From Streptomyces cinerochromogenes (GTDB lineage Bacteria; Actinomycetota; Actinomycetes; Streptomycetales; Streptomycetaceae): a stretch of 64,000 bases of DNA. The stretch is taken from the NCBI RefSeq assembly GCF_014648635.1, contig NZ_BMRM01000001.1, positions 372,001 to 436,000 on the forward strand, written 5' to 3'. Below the pieces are notes generated by a model. That model ran no database searches, was not told the origin of the DNA, and worked only from the letters and a program-made list of their open reading frames with translations. Made by a program: the position numbers and the translations under genes. Below are positions 51,135 to 60,618 of the stretch, piece by piece; positions within the stretch are counted from its first letter, which is position 1, and every line of letters starts with the position of its first letter.

Positions 51135-53759
51135 TCACGCTTGCGGCAGCTTCTCCAGCTGGGCCTGGATGCGGGCGATGTCCTCCTCGGCCTTGGCCAG
51201 GCGCGTGCGGATCTTGTCCACGACGTGGTCCGGCGCCTTGGCGAGGAAGGCCTCGTTGCCGAGCTTGGCCGTGGCCTGGGCCTTCTCCTTCTCGGCCGCC
51301 GCGAGGTCCTTCGCGAGGCGCTTGCGCTCCGCGGCGACGTCGATCGTGCCGGAGAGGTCGAGGGCCACCTCGGCACCCGCCACCGGCAGGGTGGCCGTGG
51401 CGGTGAAGGAGTCGCCCTCCGGCTGGAGGCGGAGCAGCTGGCGGATGGCCGCCTCGTGCGGGGCGAGGGCCGTACCGTCCAGCGTCAGGCGGGCCGGAAC
51501 CCGCTGACCCGGCTGGAGGCCCTGGTCGGCGCGGAAGCGGCGGACCTCGGTGATGACCGACTGGAGGGTGGAGATCTCCTGCTCGGCCGCCGCGTCACGG
51601 AAGCCGCTGTCGGTCGGCCAGTCGGCGATGACGATCGACTCGCCGCCGGTCAGCGTGGTCCACAGGGTCTCCGTGACGAACGGGACGACCGGGTGGAGCA
51701 GCTTCAGGGTGACGTCGAGGACCTCGCCGAGGACGCGCTGGGAGACCTCGGCCGGCTCGCCGCCCGTCTGGAAGACCGTCTTGGACAGCTCGACGTACCA
51801 GTCGAAGACCTCGTCCCACGCGAAGTGGAAGAGGGCGTCGGAGAGCTTGGCGAACTGGAAGTCCTCGTAGAACGCGTCGACCTCGGCGACCACCGAGTTC
51901 AGCCGGGAGAGGATCCAGCGGTCGGTCGCCGACATCTTCGACGGGTCCGGCAGCGGGCCCTCCACCGTCGCGCCGTTCATCAGCGCGAAGCGGGTCGCGT
52001 TCCAGATCTTGTTGGCGAAGTTGCGGGAGCCCTGGACCCAGTCCTCGCCGATCGGCACGTCGACGCCGGGGTTGGCGCCGCGGGCCAGGGTGAAGCGGAG
52101 GGCGTCGGAGCCGTACTTGTCCATCCAGTCCAGCGGGTTGACCGCGTTGCCGAAGGACTTCGACATCTTCTTGCCGAACTGGTCGCGGACCATGCCGTGC
52201 AGGGCGATGGTGTGGAACGGCGGGGTGCCGTCCATCGCGTACAGGCCGAACATCATCATCCGGGCGACCCAGAAGAAGAGGATGTCGTAGCCGGTGACCA
52301 GGACGGAGTTCGGGTAGAACTTCGCGAGCGACTCGGTCTGCTCGGGCCAGCCGAGGGTGGAGAACGGCCACAGGCCGGAGGAGAACCAGGTGTCGAGGAC
52401 GTCGGTGTCCTGGTGCCAGCCCTCGCCGGTGGGCGGCTCCTCGTCCGGGCCGACGCAGACGACCTCGCCGTTCGGGCCGTACCAGACCGGAATCCGGTGA
52501 CCCCACCACAGCTGGCGCGAGATGCACCAGTCGTGGAGGTTGTCGACCCAGTCGAAGTACCGCTTCTCCATCTCCTGCGGGTGGATCTTGACCTTGCCGT
52601 CGCGGACGGCGTCACCGGCGGCCTTGGCCAGCGGGCCGACCTTGACCCACCACTGCATGGACAGGCGCGGCTCGATGGTGGTCTTGCAGCGCGAGCAGTG
52701 GCCGACGGAGTGGACGTAGGGCCGCTTCTCGGCGACGATCCGGCCCTCGGCGCGCAGCGCGGCGACGATCGCGGAACGGGCCTCCAGCCGGTCCAGGCCC
52801 TGGAAGGGACCGTGGGCCGTGATGACGGCGTGCTCGTCCATGATCGTGATGGACGGCAGGTCGTGGCGCTGGCCGATCTCGAAGTCGTTCGGGTCGTGGG
52901 CCGGGGTGACCTTGACGGCGCCGGTGCCGAACTCCGGGTCGACGTGCGTGTCCGCGACGACCGGGATGGAGCGGTCGGTGAGCGGCAGGCGGATCAGCTT
53001 GCCGACGAGGTGCTTGTACCGCTCGTCGTCGGGGTGGACGGCGACGGCGGTGTCACCGAGCATCGTCTCGGCACGGGTGGTGGCGACGACGATGGTGTCG
53101 TCCCCCTCGCCGTACTTCATGGAGACCAGCTCGCCGTCGTCGTCCTGGTACTCGACCTCGATGTCCGAGATCGCCGTCAGACAGCGGGGGCACCAGTTGA
53201 TGATGCGCTCGGCGCGGTAGATCAGCTCGTCGTCGTAGAGCTTCTTGAAGATGGTCTGGACGGCCTGGGAGAGGCCCTCGTCCATGGTGAAGCGCTCACG
53301 GGACCAGGCGACACCGTCGCCGAGGCGCCGCATCTGCCCGGAGATCTGCCCGCCGGACTCGGCCTTCCACTGCCAGACGCGCTCGACGAAGGCCTCGCGG
53401 CCCAGGTCGTGCCGGGACTTGCCTTCCTTGCCCAGCTCCCTCTCGACCACGTTCTGCGTGGCGATGCCGGCGTGGTCCATGCCGGGCTGCCACAGCGTCT
53501 CGTAGCCCTGCATGCGCTTGCGCCGGGTCAGGGCGTCGATGAGGGTGTGCTCGAAGGCGTGCCCGAGGTGCAGGCTGCCCGTGACGTTCGGCGGCGGGAT
53601 GACGACGGTGTACGGCGGCTTGTCGCTCTTCGCGTCCGCCTCGAAGTAACCCCGCTCCACCCAGCGCTCGTACAGCGGCCCCTCTACATCGGCCGGCGCG
53701 TACTGGGTCGGCAGTTCGGTGTCGGGCGCGGGTGGCTGCTGCTGAGCGTTCTCGGTCAC
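51135..53759 (-). CDS. valS: Valyl-tRNA synthetase
   Basis: The 874-residue class I synthetase has the HIGH-type motif [17 protein letters not shown] near residue 51 and the KMSKS loop KKMSKSFGN near 536. An editing CP1 domain lies between them ([17 protein letters not shown]), and a C-terminal coiled-coil tRNA-binding arm ([18 protein letters not shown]) completes it. The start is GTG at 53759 with TAAACT 7 nt upstream and no ribosome site, so the mRNA is probably leaderless. The 136-bp divergent intergenic region leaves no room for a T-box leader. Confidence 0.97.
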   Translation of the reverse strand: MTENAQQQPPAPDTELPTQYAPADVEGPLYERWVERGYFEADAKSDKPPYTVVIPPPNVTGSLHLGHAFEHTLIDALTRRKRMQGYETLWQPGMDHAGIATQNVVERELGKEGKSRHDLGREAFVERVWQWKAESGGQISGQMRRLGDGVAWSRERFTMDEGLSQAVQTIFKKLYDDELIYRAERIINWCPRCLTAISDIEVEYQDDDGELVSMKYGEGDDTIVVATTRAETMLGDTAVAVHPDDERYKHLVGKLIRLPLTDRSIPVVADTHVDPEFGTGAVKVTPAHDPNDFEIGQRHDLPSITIMDEHAVITAHGPFQGLDRLEARSAIVAALRAEGRIVAEKRPYVHSVGHCSRCKTTIEPRLSMQWWVKVGPLAKAAGDAVRDGKVKIHPQEMEKRYFDWVDNLHDWCISRQLWWGHRIPVWYGPNGEVVCVGPDEEPPTGEGWHQDTDVLDTWFSSGLWPFSTLGWPEQTESLAKFYPNSVLVTGYDILFFWVARMMMFGLYAMDGTPPFHTIALHGMVRDQFGKKMSKSFGNAVNPLDWMDKYGSDALRFTLARGANPGVDVPIGEDWVQGSRNFANKIWNATRFALMNGATVEGPLPDPSKMSATDRWILSRLNSVVAEVDAFYEDFQFAKLSDALFHFAWDEVFDWYVELSKTVFQTGGEPAEVSQRVLGEVLDVTLKLLHPVVPFVTETLWTTLTGGESIVIADWPTDSGFRDAAAEQEISTLQSVITEVRRFRADQGLQPGQRVPARLTLDGTALAPHEAAIRQLLRLQPEGDSFTATATLPVAGAEVALDLSGTIDVAAERKRLAKDLAAAEKEKAQATAKLGNEAFLAKAPDHVVDKIRTRLAKAEEDIARIQAQLEKLPQA

Positions 53760-53766
53760 GGGGGTC

Positions 53767-53772
53767 AGTTTA
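53767..53772 (-). promoter_or_regulatory. -10 box of valS, leaderless
   Basis: TAAACT on the minus strand ends 7 nt before the valS GTG, in a gap shared with a divergent gene. Confidence 0.5.
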
Positions 53773-53895
53773 GAGGTGTCACGGGGTGGTCCCGAAACGC
53801 GTTTGTTCTGTAACGGTGCGGCCCCCGGTGACGTGCTGTTCCCGGGCCTGAGCCAGGATGTCAGGAACACATAAGCTCTGGAGGGGAACCCAGGA

Positions 53896-54885
53896 ATGAG
53901 CAACAACCAGCCGGGCCCGTACGGCCAGCCGCCCCAGCAGCCGGGGCCGTACGGCCAGCCGGGGCAGCCGGGGCAGCCGGGTCCGTACGGCCAGCCGGGC
54001 CCCTACGGCCAGCAGCCGCAGGCTCCGCAGCCCGGCTACGGCTACCCCCAGCAGGCCCCTCCGGCGGCGCAGCCGGGGTACGGCTACCCCCAGCAGGGTG
54101 TGCCGCAGCAGCCGCAGCCCTACGGCCAGCCGGGGCAGCCCGGGTACGGCCAGCAGCAGCCGTACGGCATGCCGCAGGCGCCGCAGCCGGCCGGGGGGAA
54201 GAAGAAGACGGGTCTGATCATCGGCGTGGTGGCCGTGGTGGCCGCGGTGGGTGTGGGCCTGTACTTCGTGCTCGGCGGGACCGGTGGCAGCGGTGTGGCG
54301 GACGACGGTCCGCACAAGCTGGTCGCACAGAGCTCCGTGGTCAACGGAACCTACAAGAAGTCCAACGACTCGGGGTCGGACAGCGACATCACCGACTCCG
54401 ACCGCTCGGACTTCGAGAAGTGGGGGGTGAAGAATCCCACCGAGGTGAGCGCCAGTTACGAAGCCGGCACGGGGCTGAGCAAGAAGGGGCTTGCCTTCAG
54501 CGGCGTCTACGGCACCATCGACGACCCCGAGGCGGTCGTGGACGCCATGTTCGCCAAGGCCAAGACCGAGGCCGAGAAGGACCAGAGCGACTCCGGCACC
54601 AAGGGCAAGCTGATCGGCAGTCCGGAGAGCGTTCATCCGTCGGGCTTCTCCAACGGCATCATGAAGTGCCAAGTTGCCCAGATCGACAGCAGCGGTTCGT
54701 CGGCCTCGGAGTCTGGCGTGCCGGAAACCATCAAGATGCCGGTGTGTATCTGGGCCGACCACAGCACCGTCGCCTTCGTCTCGGCGTACAGCGTCGCCTC
54801 CATCGCCTCAGGCGACGGCGGCTCGGTCGAGAGCTTGGGAGACCTCGCAACCAAACTCCGCAACGACGTGCGCGTCAAGGCTTGA
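53896..54885 (+). CDS. Pro/Gly/Tyr-rich single-pass membrane protein, hypothetical
   Basis: In this 329-residue product the first ~98 residues are a low-complexity cytoplasmic arm of PYGQP and PGYGYPQQ repeats. A KKK stop and one membrane helix (~105-127, [22 protein letters not shown]) follow, then an exported domain of ~200 residues with a Ser/Asp-rich linker. The outer domain has two Cys (MKCQ, PVCIW) that may form a disulfide. GGAGGGGAAC precedes the ATG. Similar N-terminal arms occur in many Streptomyces membrane proteins, including the LCP-like protein here. It is divergent from valS. The function is unknown. Confidence 0.85.
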   Translation: MSNNQPGPYGQPPQQPGPYGQPGQPGQPGPYGQPGPYGQQPQAPQPGYGYPQQAPPAAQPGYGYPQQGVPQQPQPYGQPGQPGYGQQQPYGMPQAPQPAGGKKKTGLIIGVVAVVAAVGVGLYFVLGGTGGSGVADDGPHKLVAQSSVVNGTYKKSNDSGSDSDITDSDRSDFEKWGVKNPTEVSASYEAGTGLSKKGLAFSGVYGTIDDPEAVVDAMFAKAKTEAEKDQSDSGTKGKLIGSPESVHPSGFSNGIMKCQVAQIDSSGSSASESGVPETIKMPVCIWADHSTVAFVSAYSVASIASGDGGSVESLGDLATKLRNDVRVKA

Positions 54886-54906
54886 TACCTGCACACCTCA
54901 TAAGCA

Positions 54907-54942
54907 GAAGGCGGCTCGAAAGATCGAGCCGCCTTCGTTTTT
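54907..54942 (+). terminator. Intrinsic terminator with U-tract
   Basis: GAAGGCGGCTCG (54907-54918) pairs with CGAGCCGCCTTC (54925-54936), followed by G and TTTTT (54938-54942), 22 nt after the stop codon of the preceding gene. Confidence 0.9.
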
Positions 54943-54989
54943 GTGTCAGTACCTCGCCCGCGAAGGGACGGGGCGACGTGTCGCTGCGA

Positions 54990-55274
54990 TCAGGCTCGCT
55001 TGCAGGCCGGGTTGGACACCTCGCTCTTCACCCCGATCTTTTCCAGCCCAAGAAGGCAGGAGGGGTGGGGCATCTTGAACAGGCCCGTGTCGAGGGCCGC
55101 GTAGTCGCACGCCGCCTTCACCTTCGGACCGGCGAAGTAGCCATGGTTGGCCACATAGCTGGTGCAGGCACTCTGTGTGGCACTCGCCGGCGAGGCCACA
55201 AGGATCGGCAGGGCGCCTGCCGCCACCACCACACCGGCTGCGGCCGCCATGCGCTTCGCCCTCTGGTATGTCAT
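54990..55274 (-). CDS. Small secreted Cys-containing protein, hypothetical
   Basis: The 94-residue product has a Sec signal peptide: basic MTYQRAKRM, hydrophobic AAAAGVVVAAGALPILVA, cleavage after ASA (~residue 33). The mature ~61 residues carry four Cys (CTSY, CDYA, CLLG, CKRA), enough for two disulfides. GGGAGGA 7 nt upstream of the ATG fixes the start; a longer open frame to 55427 lacks support. It lies between convergent terminators and seems to be a single-gene unit. No family is recognised; a small extracellular effector or structural protein is possible. Confidence 0.78.
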   Translation of the reverse strand: MTYQRAKRMAAAAGVVVAAGALPILVASPASATQSACTSYVANHGYFAGPKVKAACDYAALDTGLFKMPHPSCLLGLEKIGVKSEVSNPACKRA

Positions 55275-55413
55275 TCGGAGTCCTCCCGTTTTGCACAGCC
55301 AGGCATTCGAACTTGCGCCCGACTCGGTCGGAACGATCCGATCATGGACACTCGGCGGGCTCCAGTGGCCCCTAGGACCTTGACTCAATCCTGTTGGCCC
55401 TTGTCCGACACAC

Positions 55414-55451
55414 CGACGGGCAGGCACCCCACACAGGGTGCCTGCCCGTCG
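55414..55451 (-). terminator. Terminator of clpX
   Basis: A perfect 16-bp stem (55414-55429 with 55436-55451), loop CACACA, lies 13 nt past the clpX stop. Confidence 0.8.
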
Positions 55452-55464
55452 AAGCCGAGTGGAC

Positions 55465-56751
55465 TCAGGCTGTCTTCTGCTCCCCGGAGCCCCTCCCCCG
55501 GGCGTCCCGCGGGATCAGCGTCGGGTTGACGTTGGAGAGGACGACGTCGGCGGTGATGACGACGCGGGCCACGTCCTTGCGGGACGGGACCTCGTACATC
55601 ACGCCCTGGAGGACCTCCTCCATGATGGCGCGCAGGCCGCGGGCGCCGGTCTGGCGGAGGATGGCCTGGTCGGCGATGGCTTCGAGGGCCTCGCGTTCGA
55701 AGTCCAGCTCCACGCCGTCGAGTTCGAAGAGGCGCTGGTACTGCTTGACCAGGGCGTTGCGGGGCTCCACCAGGATCTTGAGGAGCGCTTCGCGGTCCAG
55801 GTTGTGGACCGAGGTGATCACCGGGAGGCGGCCGATGAACTCCGGGATCATGCCGAACTTGACCAGGTCCTCCGGCATGACGTCCTCGAAGACGTCCTTG
55901 GCCTCCAGCTCGCGCTTGGAGAGGATCGTGGCGCCGAAGCCGATGCCCTTCGCCCCGGCACGCGCCTCGATGATCTTCTCCAGGCCGGCGAAGGCACCGC
56001 CCACGATGAACAGGACGTTCGTCGTGTCGATCTGGATGAACTCCTGGTGGGGGTGCTTGCGGCCGCCCTGGGGCGGGACGGAGGCCGTGGTGCCTTCCAG
56101 GATCTTGAGCAGGGCCTGCTGGACGCCCTCGCCCGAGACGTCACGGGTGATCGACGGGTTCTCGCTCTTGCGGGCGACCTTGTCGATCTCGTCGATGTAG
56201 ATGATGCCCGTCTCGGCCTTCTTGACGTCGTAGTCGGCCGCCTGGATGAGCTTCAGGAGGATGTTCTCGACGTCCTCGCCGACGTACCCCGCCTCGGTCA
56301 GCGCCGTCGCGTCGGCGATCGCGAACGGCACGTTCAGCATGCGGGCCAGGGTCTGCGCGAGGAGGGTCTTGCCGGAGCCCGTGGGGCCGAGCAGCAGGAT
56401 GTTGGACTTCGCCAGCTCGATGGCGTCGTCACGGCCGTTCGCGCCGCCGTTCTCGCCCGCCTGGACCCGCTTGTAGTGGTTGTACACCGCGACGGAGAGC
56501 GCCTTCTTGGCGGCCTCCTGGCCGACCACGTAGCCCTCGAGGAACTCGTAGATCTCGCGGGGCTTGGGCAGCTCCTCCCAGCGCACCTCGCTGGTCTCCG
56601 CCAGCTCCTCCTCGATGATCTCGTTGCAGAGATCGATGCACTCGTCGCAGATGTACACACCGGGCCCTGCGATGAGCTTCTTGACCTGCTTCTGGCTCTT
56701 GCCGCAGAACGAGCACTTGAGCAGATCGCCGCCGTCACCGATGCGTGCCAC
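55465..56751 (-). CDS. clpX: ATP-dependent Clp protease ATPase subunit ClpX
   Basis: The 428-residue AAA+ unfoldase has an N-terminal zinc domain (CSFC and CDEC, residues ~13-40), Walker A GPTGSGKT near 128, Walker B IIYIDEID near 190, and the IGF loop (KGIGFGA) that docks on ClpP. The sensor region RLPVI and sensor-2 GARGLR are present. It recognises and threads tagged substrates into ClpP1P2. I chose GTG at 56751 behind AAGGGGAAG; an open frame continues to 56874. It lies downstream of clpP2 beyond two hairpins. Confidence 0.97.
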   Translation of the reverse strand: MARIGDGGDLLKCSFCGKSQKQVKKLIAGPGVYICDECIDLCNEIIEEELAETSEVRWEELPKPREIYEFLEGYVVGQEAAKKALSVAVYNHYKRVQAGENGGANGRDDAIELAKSNILLLGPTGSGKTLLAQTLARMLNVPFAIADATALTEAGYVGEDVENILLKLIQAADYDVKKAETGIIYIDEIDKVARKSENPSITRDVSGEGVQQALLKILEGTTASVPPQGGRKHPHQEFIQIDTTNVLFIVGGAFAGLEKIIEARAGAKGIGFGATILSKRELEAKDVFEDVMPEDLVKFGMIPEFIGRLPVITSVHNLDREALLKILVEPRNALVKQYQRLFELDGVELDFEREALEAIADQAILRQTGARGLRAIMEEVLQGVMYEVPSRKDVARVVITADVVLSNVNPTLIPRDARGRGSGEQKTA

Positions 56752-56838
56752 GGTGTGCTTCCCCTTCGCCTGGGAGACGCCTGGACGTTGCGAGTCCAGC
56801 GGCTCCTGGTGCTGCCTTATGTCCGACGGTACCTTGCC

Positions 56839-56895
56839 GGGCCCGGTGTTCGGGCCCCCCTTGGCAGGGTTCACTTTGCCGTGAACCGTGCCAAG
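56839..56895 (-). promoter_or_regulatory. Two hairpins between clpP2 and clpX
   Basis: CTTGGCA-G-GGTTCAC (56860-56874) pairs with GTGAACC-G-TGCCAAG (56881-56895) with one G-G mismatch. GGGCCCG (56839-56845) pairs with CGGGCCC (56851-56857). They lie 26-80 nt past the clpP2 stop and before the clpX start. They are probably a terminator that separates clpP1P2 from clpX transcription. Confidence 0.55.
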
Positions 56896-56921
56896 AGGGG
56901 CTCAGAGTGCCGCGTTCCGCG

Positions 56922-57587
56922 TCAGCGGACCGCTGCGTTGTTCAGCTTGCGGGTGGAGATGATCTGGTCGACGAGGCCGTACTCCAGCGCCTCCTCGGCC
57001 GTGAGGATCTTGTCGCGCTCGATGTCCTCGCGGACCTGCTCGATCGGCCGGTTCGAGTGCTTGGCCAGCATGTTCTCCAGCTGCTCACGCATCCGGGTGA
57101 ACTCGTTGGCGATGATCTCCAGGTCGGAGAGCTGGCCGCGGCCGGTGGAGCCGGCCGGCTGGTGGATCAGCACCCGGGAGTTCGGCAGCGCCATGCGCTT
57201 GCCGGGGGTGCCGGCGGCGAGCAGGATGGCCGCGGCGGAGGCCGCCTGGCCCATGCAGACCGTCTGGATGTCGGGCTTCACGAACTGCATCGTGTCGTAG
57301 ATCGCCGTGAGGGCGGTCATGTCGCCGCCGGGGCTGTTGATGTAGATCGAGATGTCCCGGTCCGGGTCCATCGACTCCAGGCACAGCAGCTGCGCCATGA
57401 CGTCGTTGGCGGAGGCGTCGTCGATCTGGACGCCCAGGAAGATCACGCGCTCCTCGAAGAGCTTCGCGTACGGGTCGTACTCGCGGATGCCCTGGGAGGT
57501 GCGCTCGACGAAGCGCGGGATGACGTAACGGCTGTCGGGGCGGGGCCCTTCGTACATGCCGCTGGCGGCGCCGGGGAAGTTGCTCAT
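56922..57587 (-). CDS. clpP: ClpP protease subunit 2
   Basis: The 221-residue Ser protease has the active Ser in [12 protein letters not shown], His in [10 protein letters not shown] and Asp in REDIERDK. The oxyanion-side motif [11 protein letters not shown] is present. The N-terminal ~30 residues form the processed propeptide region. It is the second of two adjacent clpP genes (clpP2 type in Streptomyces) that form the mixed ClpP1P2 barrel. The start is ATG at 57587; GTG at 57596 is possible. The gap to clpP1 is 67 nt. Confidence 0.96.
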   Translation of the reverse strand: MSNFPGAASGMYEGPRPDSRYVIPRFVERTSQGIREYDPYAKLFEERVIFLGVQIDDASANDVMAQLLCLESMDPDRDISIYINSPGGDMTALTAIYDTMQFVKPDIQTVCMGQAASAAAILLAAGTPGKRMALPNSRVLIHQPAGSTGRGQLSDLEIIANEFTRMREQLENMLAKHSNRPIEQVREDIERDKILTAEEALEYGLVDQIISTRKLNNAAVR

Positions 57588-57654
57588 GGGGTTCACCGTC
57601 CTGGTGGCGTTCTGGGGGCTTCGGTCTGAGCGGTGCGTGGCGTGGCCGGGCCGG

Positions 57655-58314
57655 TCAGGCACCGGTGCCGCCGCCTCCCGGAACACCCGAGGCGTGCGTG
57701 ATGATCTCGTCAATGAGACCGTACTCCTTGGCCTCCTCCGGGGTGAACCAGCGGTCGCGGTCGCCGTCGCGGATGATCGTCTCGACCGACTGGCCGGAGT
57801 GCTGCGCGGTCAGCTCCGACATGCGCTTCTTGGTGCGCATCAGGTACTCGGCCTGGATCTTGATGTCCGAGACCGTACCGCCGAGGCCGGCGGAGCCCTG
57901 GTGCATCATGATGTCTGCGTGCGGCAGGGCGAAGCGCTTGCCGGCGGCGCCGCCGGTGAGCAGGAACTGGCCCATCGAGGCCGCCATGCCCATGGCGATC
58001 GTGACCACGTCGTTCGGGATGTACTGCATGGTGTCGTAGATCGCCATGCCGGCCGTCACCGAGCCGCCCGGGCTGTTGATGTAGAGGTAGATGTCCTTGT
58101 CCGGATCGGCGGCGAGGAGCAGCAGCTGTGCGGTGATCTTGTTGGCGATGTCGTCGTCAACCTGCTGGCCGAGGAAGATGATCCGCTCGCCGAGCAGCCG
58201 GTTGTAGACCTGGTCGCCGAGGCCACCACCGATGGAAGGCTCGCCGGCGGCGGAGGGCATCAGATTCGTCACGTATCCACCTGCTCGTCTTACGACGGCG
58301 CCGGGCCGTCTCAT
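57655..58314 (-). CDS. clpP: ClpP protease subunit 1
   Basis: The 219-residue Ser protease has the active Ser in [11 protein letters not shown], His in IMMHQGSAG, Asp in IIRDGDRD and [11 protein letters not shown]. The start is uncertain: ATG at 58314 has AAAGG 8 nt upstream and gives 219 residues; GTG at 58272 ([10 protein letters not shown]) has AGGTGG and gives 205. Several lie in one frame. It is the first gene of clpP1P2, normally activated by ClgR; a partial ClgR-like box lies 62 bp upstream of the start. Confidence 0.95.
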   Translation of the reverse strand: MRRPGAVVRRAGGYVTNLMPSAAGEPSIGGGLGDQVYNRLLGERIIFLGQQVDDDIANKITAQLLLLAADPDKDIYLYINSPGGSVTAGMAIYDTMQYIPNDVVTIAMGMAASMGQFLLTGGAAGKRFALPHADIMMHQGSAGLGGTVSDIKIQAEYLMRTKKRMSELTAQHSGQSVETIIRDGDRDRWFTPEEAKEYGLIDEIITHASGVPGGGGTGA

Positions 58315-58375
58315 TGTTCTGCCTTTCATGGACCCTAACGCGAGGGTCCCTTCCGGGAATCCCGGGAATGCGGGT

Positions 58376-58390
58376 GTTCGCCGGGGGCGT
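58376..58390 (-). promoter_or_regulatory. Candidate ClgR box upstream of clpP1
   Basis: The plus strand reads GTTCGCC then GGGG then GCG. I recall the ClgR consensus as GTTCGCY-N5-GCG, so this copy has the right halves but one base less between them. The position in the clpP1 promoter region fits; the match is imperfect. Confidence 0.35.
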
Positions 58391-58528
58391 AGCGCGTGGG
58401 GCTCCGCCGGGTGCCGGGTGCGGAGGGCGGCGGGTGGTGCGGTCGGTCGTCGGGCCGCAGGACCGTTGTGGCTCGTCGCGCGGTCCCCCGCGCCCCTCGG
58501 GGCCGGCCGGCTGCCCCGGCAACGCGAA

Positions 58529-58557
58529 CGGGCCCCGGGGACAGTCCCCAGGGCCCG
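58529..58557 (-). terminator. Terminator of tig
   Basis: CGGGCCC (58529-58535) pairs with GGGCCCG (58551-58557), and GGGGAC with GTCCCC inside, one mismatch, 32 nt past the tig stop. Confidence 0.7.
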
Positions 58558-58589
58558 CTGTACGTGCCTCACAGGCGCCGTAGGGCCGC

Positions 58590-59969
58590 TCAGCCCTCGG
58601 CGTTCTCCTCGGAGGTCTCGGAGGTCTCCGACGCCTCGGCGGCCTCGGTCTCCTCCTCCTCGTCGTCCAGGTCGACGACCTCGCCGTTGGTGTCCTTCAC
58701 CGTGGCGGCCTCGACCACGACGGCCAGGGCCTTGCCGCGGGCGACCTCGCCGACCAGGAGCGGCACCTGGCCGCCCTCGACGACGGCCTGGGCGAACTGG
58801 TCGGGGGACATGCCGGAGGAGGCCGCACGCCGCATGAGGTGCTCGGTGAGCTCCTCCTGGTTGACGTTGAGGTTCTCCTTCTTGACCAGCTCGTCGAGGA
58901 CGAACTGGGTCTTGATGCCCTTGACCGCGGCCTCGCGGGTCTCGGTCTCGAACTCCTCGGCGGTCTTGCCCTGGATCTCCAGGTACTTGTCGAGGGTGAG
59001 GCCCATCTGGCCGAGCTGGTGGTGCTCCAGGTTGTGCTTGCGGGTGTTGATCTCGTCCTCGAGCAGCTTCTCGGGGACCGGGACCTCGACCAGCTCGAGC
59101 AGCTTCTCCAGGACGCGCTCCTGGGCCTGGGTGGCCTGGTCGAACTGCTTCATGTTCGCGAGGCGCTTGCGGCTGTCCGCCTTGAGCTCCTCAAGGGTGT
59201 CGAACTCCGAGGCGAGCTGCGCGAACTCGTCGTCCAGCTCGGGCAGTTCACGGGCGGCGACCTGGGTGACCTTGACGGTGACCTCGGCCTCCTTGCCCGC
59301 GGCGGAGCCGCCCTTCAGCTCGGAGGTGAAGGTGGCCTCCTCACCGGCGGACAGGCCCTTCACGGCGTCGTCGATGCCGTCCAGCAGCTCTCCGGAGCCG
59401 ATGGTGTACGAGACACCGTTGGCGATGCCGTCCTCCAGGACCTCGCCGTCGACCTTGGCCTCGAGGTCGATGGTGACGACGTCGCCGTCCTCGGCGGCAC
59501 GCTCGACGGGGGAGGTCGACGCGAAGCGCTCACGGAGCTGCTCCACGGACTTCTCGACGTCCTCGTCGGTGACCTCGACGGCGTCGACCTCGACCTCGAT
59601 GCCCGAGTAGTCCGGGATCTCCAGGGCGGGGCGGACGTCGACCTCGGCGGTGAAGTTCAGCGTCTCGCCGTCCTTCAGCTCGGTGATGTCGACGTCCGGC
59701 TGGCCCAGCGGGCTCAGCTCGGCCTCGTTGACCGCCTCGGTGTAGAACTTGGGCAGCGCGTCGTTGACGGCCTCCTCCAGCACCGCGCCGCGGCCGAACC
59801 GCTGGTCGATCACGCGGGCGGGGATCTTGCCCTTGCGGAAGCCCTTCACCGTGACCTGCTGGTTGATCTTCTTGTACGCCGCGTCGAGGCTGTCCTTGAG
59901 CTCCTCGAAGGGCACCTCGACAGTGAGCCGAACCCGGGTCGGGTTCAGGGTCTCCACGGCGCTCTTCAC
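58590..59969 (-). CDS. tig: Trigger factor
   Basis: In this 459-residue ribosome-bound chaperone the N-terminal domain carries the ribosome-binding loop [17 protein letters not shown] (~45-61). The FKBP-type PPIase domain (~160-245) has [15 protein letters not shown] and [19 protein letters not shown]. The C-terminal chaperone arms follow, and the tail is very acidic ([25 protein letters not shown] region). The start is GTG at 59969 behind AAGGAGA. It lies upstream of clpP1P2X as in most bacteria, linking nascent-chain folding and degradation. Confidence 0.97.
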   Translation of the reverse strand: MKSAVETLNPTRVRLTVEVPFEELKDSLDAAYKKINQQVTVKGFRKGKIPARVIDQRFGRGAVLEEAVNDALPKFYTEAVNEAELSPLGQPDVDITELKDGETLNFTAEVDVRPALEIPDYSGIEVEVDAVEVTDEDVEKSVEQLRERFASTSPVERAAEDGDVVTIDLEAKVDGEVLEDGIANGVSYTIGSGELLDGIDDAVKGLSAGEEATFTSELKGGSAAGKEAEVTVKVTQVAARELPELDDEFAQLASEFDTLEELKADSRKRLANMKQFDQATQAQERVLEKLLELVEVPVPEKLLEDEINTRKHNLEHHQLGQMGLTLDKYLEIQGKTAEEFETETREAAVKGIKTQFVLDELVKKENLNVNQEELTEHLMRRAASSGMSPDQFAQAVVEGGQVPLLVGEVARGKALAVVVEAATVKDTNGEVVDLDDEEEETEAAEASETSETSEENAEG

Positions 59970-60162
59970 GGTTCGGTCTCCTTGTGGCTGACTTCTCGGG
60001 TTCTGCCGGAGCCTGACCGGCCCGGCGGATTTCGCCGCCCGGAGGAGTTCGTAGGCCGTGAGGGCCGGGACACACGGGCGCGCAGCTTGCATAGTAACCG
60101 CAGCCGGTCAGCGCCCCAAAAGGCGATCATCACGACGCCGTGAGCCGCACGTCATGAGCCGG

Positions 60163-60239
60163 TGGTCGGGGTGGCGGGATTTGAACCCACGGCCTTCCGC
60201 TCCCAAAGCGGACGCGCTACCAAGCTGCGCCACACCCCG
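60163..60239 (-). tRNA. tRNA-Pro(TGG)
   Basis: The 77-nt cloverleaf on the minus strand has acceptor CGGGGTG/CACCCCG, anticodon stem TCCGC/GCGGA and loop TTTGGGA, giving anticodon TGG. Discriminator A is followed by an encoded CCA, unlike the other three tRNAs here. Confidence 0.95.
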
Positions 60240-60401
60240 TCTGGTGCGACACGTAGGGTACATGCCCGGGCCCGATCCGTCGGCCGCATTCTCCGGGGCG
60301 GGACGCGTGGTGCCGGCGTGGTCCGACTCGTTGGCCTCGGCGGCGGGCGACCCGCTACGATGCCTTCAGTGCCGCGGTCATCCGACCTGCGGCGCAGCGC
60401 T

Positions 60402-60472
60402 GCGGGCGTAGCTCAATGGTAGAGCCCTAGTCTTCCAAACTAGCTACGCGGGTTCGATTCCCGTCGCCCGCT
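60402..60472 (+). tRNA. tRNA-Gly(TCC)
   Basis: This 71-nt cloverleaf has acceptor GCGGGCG/CGCCCGC, anticodon stem CTAGT/ACTAG and loop CTTCCAA, so the anticodon is TCC. Discriminator T; CCA is not encoded. Upstream, TTGGCC (60331) and TACGAT (60356) are 19 nt apart, a weak promoter candidate. Confidence 0.95.
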
Positions 60473-60618
60473 CTTTCGGTCCAGGAGCCCGGTCTCCGCT
60501 TCGGCGGTGCCGGGCCCTGGCGTGTTTCCCGGGCCCGTGGGGCGCCTGGCGGGCGCCGCACGGGCGGCTGAGGGTCCCGCACCGGGTGCCGAGGGCCCTG
60601 CACGGCTGCTGCAGGTCC

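Noticed and set aside
53760..53895. T-box riboswitch in front of valS
   Set aside because: The gap is 136 bp, shared with a divergent gene, and the -10 box touches the start codon; there is no room for a leader RNA.
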